Source: Oscillospiraceae bacterium (GTDB lineage: Bacteria > Bacillota > Clostridia > Oscillospirales > Ruminococcaceae). From it: a stretch of DNA of 6,888 nt. Position 1 is the first letter of the stretch. Each line of letters begins with the position of its first letter. The stretch lies in the NCBI GenBank assembly GCA_900752625.1, contig CAADWC010000275.1, positions 1-6,888 on the forward strand, read 5' to 3'. A program made the position numbers and the translations under genes. Positions 5,847 to 6,888 of this stretch are shown one piece after another. The notes beneath the pieces are model-generated. The model searched no databases. It worked only from the letters and a program-made list of their open reading frames with translations, and was not told the origin of the DNA.

Positions 5847-5981
5847 CAGAAATTGCATAAATAATAAATACATATTTTACTGTGGAGGGGTTTTATGCCG
5901 ATAAGTGTATTATTTTATAATACATTATTACAGATATTTCAAGCGTGCATTTCTGTATGAAGTGCACGCTTTTTATTTTTT
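5847..5981 (+). terminator. Attenuator: terminator hairpin with an alternative antiterminator pairing
   Basis: The terminator stem AAGCGTGCATTTC (5941-5953) pairs with GAAGTGCACGCTT (5959-5971): 13 pairs with one wobble and a 5-base loop. TTTTATTTTTT runs from 5971 to 5981. Upstream, CAGAAATTGCA (5847-5857) is complementary to TGCATTTCTG (5946-5955) apart from one bulged T. That alternative ten-pair helix would consume most of the terminator's first arm, so the two structures exclude each other. The leader peptide gene lies between and within these arms. The acetyltransferase begins 22 bases after the T run. Transcription into the operon is thus probably controlled by termination versus readthrough. 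The inducing condition cannot be read from the sequence. Confidence 0.7.
5895..5960 (+). CDS. Leader peptide, 21 residues, in front of the acetyltransferase
   Basis: ATG 5895 to TGA 5958-5960 encodes a 21-residue, mostly hydrophobic peptide that starts MPISVLFY and ends QACISV. It has one of the best ribosome binding sites in the window: GGAGGGG (5884-5890), with GGAGG six bases from the ATG. Its last codons lie inside the ascending arm and loop of the terminator hairpin 5941-5971. A ribosome finishing or pausing here would therefore cover or release that hairpin. This is the layout of ribosome-mediated attenuation known for several Gram-positive antibiotic-resistance and amino-acid genes. 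The peptide has no run of one amino acid that would name the signal. Function as a leader is inferred from position. Confidence 0.6.
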   Translation: MPISVLFYNTLLQIFQACISV

Positions 5982-6002
5982 GATAAAGAAAGGAGTAGGA
6001 AA

Positions 6003-6506
6003 ATGAATCTTACAATCAGAAAACTTGCGATTGATGACGCAGAGGACATTTATAATATGCTTCAGGAAATTCCTGCGGATGAAAATGGATTTATCAATTC
6101 TGCACACGGAAAGACTTACAACGAATATAAGTTATGGCTTGAAAAGTCCTATGCAAACTCGCTTCAAAGTGGCGTTATAGACGGCTGGAAAGTTCCCGAA
6201 ACTATATTCTGGCTTTTTGAGGACGGCAAGCCTGTAGGCTTTGGTAAAATCCGTCACTGCCTGACAGACAGCCTTCTCGAAGCAGGCGGAAATATCGGCT
6301 ATTCAATTGTTCCCGAAGCAAGAGGACGAGGCTTAGGGAAAAAACTTGTTGCAGGGTTGATTGAGGAAAGCAAAAAGATAAATGTTGGACGCTTACTTTT
6401 TACAATCAAGAACCGCAATGTTCCGTCAATTAAGGTTGCACTTGCAAACGGCGGTGTGATTGAAAAGGTAACGGATGAAAGGCATTATATAAGCGTGGTG
6501 ATATAA
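6003..6506 (+). CDS. GNAT family N-acetyltransferase
   Basis: This 167-residue protein has the fold order of a single-domain GNAT enzyme, which moves an acetyl group from acetyl-CoA to an amine. The N-terminal strand and helix (LTIRKLAIDDAEDIYNML, 3-20) are typical. The central strand pair FWLFEDGKPVGFGKIR (69-84) leads to motif A, IGYSIVPEARGRGLGKKL (98-115), whose R107-G-R-G-L-G112 is the pyrophosphate-binding loop for CoA. An Asn at 139 in NRNVPSIKVALANGG (137-151) matches the conserved motif B region. The ATG has AAGGAG (5990-5995), seven bases upstream. It sits behind a leader-peptide attenuator and is followed after 39 bases by an ABC-exporter-like gene, so it may belong to a stress or drug-response unit. 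The substrate is unknown; protein, antibiotic or small amine are all possible. Confidence 0.92.
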   Translation: MNLTIRKLAIDDAEDIYNMLQEIPADENGFINSAHGKTYNEYKLWLEKSYANSLQSGVIDGWKVPETIFWLFEDGKPVGFGKIRHCLTDSLLEAGGNIGYSIVPEARGRGLGKKLVAGLIEESKKINVGRLLFTIKNRNVPSIKVALANGGVIEKVTDERHYISVVI

Positions 6507-6545
6507 TTCACAATATATACAATTCAAAAGAAAGGACTGATTAAA

Positions 6546-6818
6546 ATGAAGAAGAAAAAAGAAAGCAAAGTCCGCATATTTGCCAACAACGCTTATGCCG
6601 TAAAAACGGTATGGCAGATAAGCAAAAGCTGCGTCATACATACTGCGATTGGCTCGATAGTCGGCTATGTGGAATGGATATTTATGAGCATATTCTTCCT
6701 GCGCTATGTTATTGGTGCAATCGAAAACGAAGCGCCCGTTGAGAACATTCTGTTTTTCATCGGGACATGCTTTGTGGTGTTTCTTTTGCTTGCGATGTAT
6801 GCCACATCACCTGTCTGA
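6546..6818 (+). pseudogene. 5' fragment of an ABC exporter (membrane/ATPase type), truncated
   Basis: The start is sound: AAAGGA (6531-6536), nine bases before the ATG, 39 bases after the acetyltransferase stop, presumably in one operon. The 90-residue product begins with a basic cytoplasmic stretch (KKKKESKVRIF). It then has an IHTAIGSIVGYVEWIF type first membrane segment (about 30-56) and a second one (about 67-84). This is how half-size ABC exporters with an N-terminal membrane domain begin, but those run to about 550-600 residues. Here the match stops around Tyr85 (near 6800) and the frame meets TGA at 6816-6818. All three forward frames meet stops before the window end, so a simple frameshift does not rescue it. 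The break coincides with a transposase-like segment on the other strand. The family call rests on the membrane segments only, because no ATP-binding motif is left. Confidence 0.6.
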
Positions 6819-6888
6819 CGGTATGTTTCCACTGCGTGAATCTTTGTGCTGATTTCGTGGGGTAAGTACCTCTTGCTATTTTTTTCGT
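6797..6888 (-). mobile_element. N-terminal remnant of a transposase, running off the window
   Basis: On the minus strand a frame open from the window edge (6886) reads about 30 residues that look like the N-terminus of an integrase-type transposase, including STKIHAVETYRQTGDVAY. That is the first helix-turn-helix region of a group common in Clostridia, recalled from memory and not checked. After Tyr (6797-6799) the expected continuation is missing. The frame goes on as nonsense antisense to the ABC fragment until TAG at 6704-6706. The transposase start codon lies outside the window. Both genes are therefore cut at about the same place (6797-6806), in convergent orientation. This points to a deletion or recombination between them rather than a clean insertion. 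No terminal inverted repeat is visible. Confidence 0.5.

Overview
The window looks like a stretch of a low-to-medium-GC Gram-positive anaerobe, most likely a Clostridia/Oscillospiraceae (Ruminococcus-like) chromosome. Support for this is the strong GGAGG-type ribosome binding sites, extended -10 promoters of the TGnTATAAT kind, hairpin-plus-T-run terminators, the protein families present, and the pairing of a pyrophosphate-type phosphofructokinase with pyruvate phosphate dikinase. The assignment is inference from the sequence alone; no database was searched.

Left half (1-4520), housekeeping. A PPi-type 6-phosphofructokinase gene (99-1304) with its own promoter is followed by a terminator, an AT-rich gap and a pyruvate phosphate dikinase gene (ppdK, 1783-4413). 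ppdK has its own extended -10 promoter, a leader carrying inverted repeats and a strong terminator. The two enzymes act at the upper and lower ends of glycolysis and both handle pyrophosphate. PFP can use PPi instead of ATP, and PPDK can use PPi plus AMP to make ATP from PEP. Together they suggest a PPi-linked, reversible glycolysis. Each gene has its own promoter and terminator, so they are neighbours rather than one operon. ppdK shows the uniform codon choice of a highly expressed gene.

Middle (4414-4918), non-coding but structured. After the ppdK terminator come several consecutive inverted repeats built on TTTTGC/GCAAAA. Next is a good promoter, then about 190 bases with several hairpins ending in a very strong intrinsic terminator. 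The best reading is a small non-coding RNA gene, or a leader that has lost its target. I do not recognise its family.

Right half (4919-6888), accessory and decaying. An AraC-type regulator with a C-terminal GyrI-like effector domain has lost its N-terminal part and carries an in-frame TGA. Downstream is an attenuator-like leader: promoter, 21-codon leader peptide, and a terminator hairpin that overlaps the end of the peptide gene. This precedes a GNAT acetyltransferase (6003-6506). A gene starting like an ABC-exporter membrane protein follows in the same operon, but it breaks off near 6800. Past that point the opposite strand reads as the N-terminal part of a transposase that runs off the window.

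Most distinctive points: the leader-peptide attenuator before the GNAT gene, the unassigned structured RNA after ppdK, the palindromic leader of ppdK, and the double remnant junction at the right edge.
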